Below, piece by piece: positions 5,811 to 5,972 of a DNA stretch of 5,972 nucleotides (position 1 is its first letter; each line of letters opens with the position of its first letter). The stretch is from the NCBI GenBank assembly GCA_046715035.1, contig JBKJZR010000317.1, positions 1 to 5,972 on the forward strand. Reading direction: 5' to 3'. The position numbers and the translations under genes are program-made. This stretch comes from PALSA-1004 sp046715035 (lineage in GTDB: Bacteria; Pseudomonadota; Gammaproteobacteria; Burkholderiales; SG8-41). The notes beneath the pieces were generated by a model. It did no database searches. It was not told the DNA's origin and saw nothing but the letters and a program-made list of their open reading frames with translations.

Positions 5811-5972
5811 ATGACCTCCGCCACGCGGGTGCCCCCAGCCGGCCCAATCAGCCCTCCACCGCAAGTACCGCGGTTGCTCACCGCCGCAGTCGTGGCACAA
5901 CTGCGCGACCGGATCGTGCGCGGCGAGCTCGCTCCGGGCGTCAAGCTGAACGAGCGCGTGCTCTGCGGCGAG
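5811..5972 (+). CDS. GntR-family transcriptional regulator, N-terminal part only
   Basis: The first 54 codons of a regulator run off the right edge without a stop. After a Pro-rich tail (residues 1-20), the sequence LTAAVVAQLRDRIVRGEL (23-40) followed by APGVKLNERVL (41-51) matches the first helix and turn of the GntR winged helix-turn-helix, with the typical xxLrxxIxxGxLxPGxxLxExxL spacing. The recognition helix and the effector domain lie outside, so the FadR/FCD subgroup is only likely, from the style of this segment. ATG 5811 is used because it keeps the GntR frame; ATG 5807 is in another frame. The ribosome site is weak (GAG at 5801-5803). The gene is divergent from the aminotransferase operon across 202 bases, the classic arrangement for a local metabolite-responsive repressor. 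Confidence 0.85.
   Translation, partial: MTSATRVPPAGPISPPPQVPRLLTAAVVAQLRDRIVRGELAPGVKLNERVLCGE

Noticed and set aside
5750..5944. Minus-strand open frame of 64 codons opposite the GntR start
   Set aside because: It overlaps the GntR coding sequence and the promoter, has no recognisable motif, and the plus-strand frame matches a known DNA-binding domain.

Overview
The window is GC-rich, densely coding DNA and fits a betaproteobacterium, most likely of the order Burkholderiales. The basis is three different periplasmic solute-binding proteins of the Bug/TctC family (tripartite tricarboxylate transporter type) in under 6 kb. Large expansion of this family is a hallmark of Bordetella, Achromobacter, Cupriavidus and their relatives. 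The taxonomic call is an inference. No mobile element, CRISPR array, rRNA or tRNA was seen.

Layout: six genes lie on the minus strand and one starts on the plus strand. In transcription order the minus-strand set is: a class-V PLP aminotransferase resembling serine-glyoxylate aminotransferase (5608 to 4406); a CDA-fold zinc deaminase resembling guanine deaminase (4403 to 3939); a Bug protein (3942 to 2944, start overlapping the deaminase stop as ATGA); a 108-base gap; a TIM-barrel sugar-phosphate isomerase/epimerase-like protein (2835 to 1987); a second Bug protein (1931 to 960); and a third Bug protein (929, running off the left edge). At the right edge the N-terminal 54 codons of a GntR-family regulator (5811 onward) read in the opposite direction.

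The 202 bases between the aminotransferase and the regulator (5609-5810) are clearly more AT-rich than their surroundings in the part from about 5640 to 5790. This part holds a good plus-strand sigma70-type promoter (TTGTCG, 17 bases, TATAAT) and several short inverted repeats built on GTAT/ATAC or GTCGG/CCGAC. It looks like a shared control region where the GntR protein could repress itself and the divergent operon.

Functional reading (inference): a regulated uptake and catabolic locus. The Bug proteins would capture a carboxylate in the periplasm. The aminotransferase, deaminase and TIM-barrel enzyme would process a nitrogen-containing or hydroxylated carbon compound. No membrane subunits (TctA/TctB) are in the window. 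The true substrate cannot be read from the sequence. The most unusual protein is the TIM-barrel enzyme, in which several of the usual metal ligands appear to be replaced.
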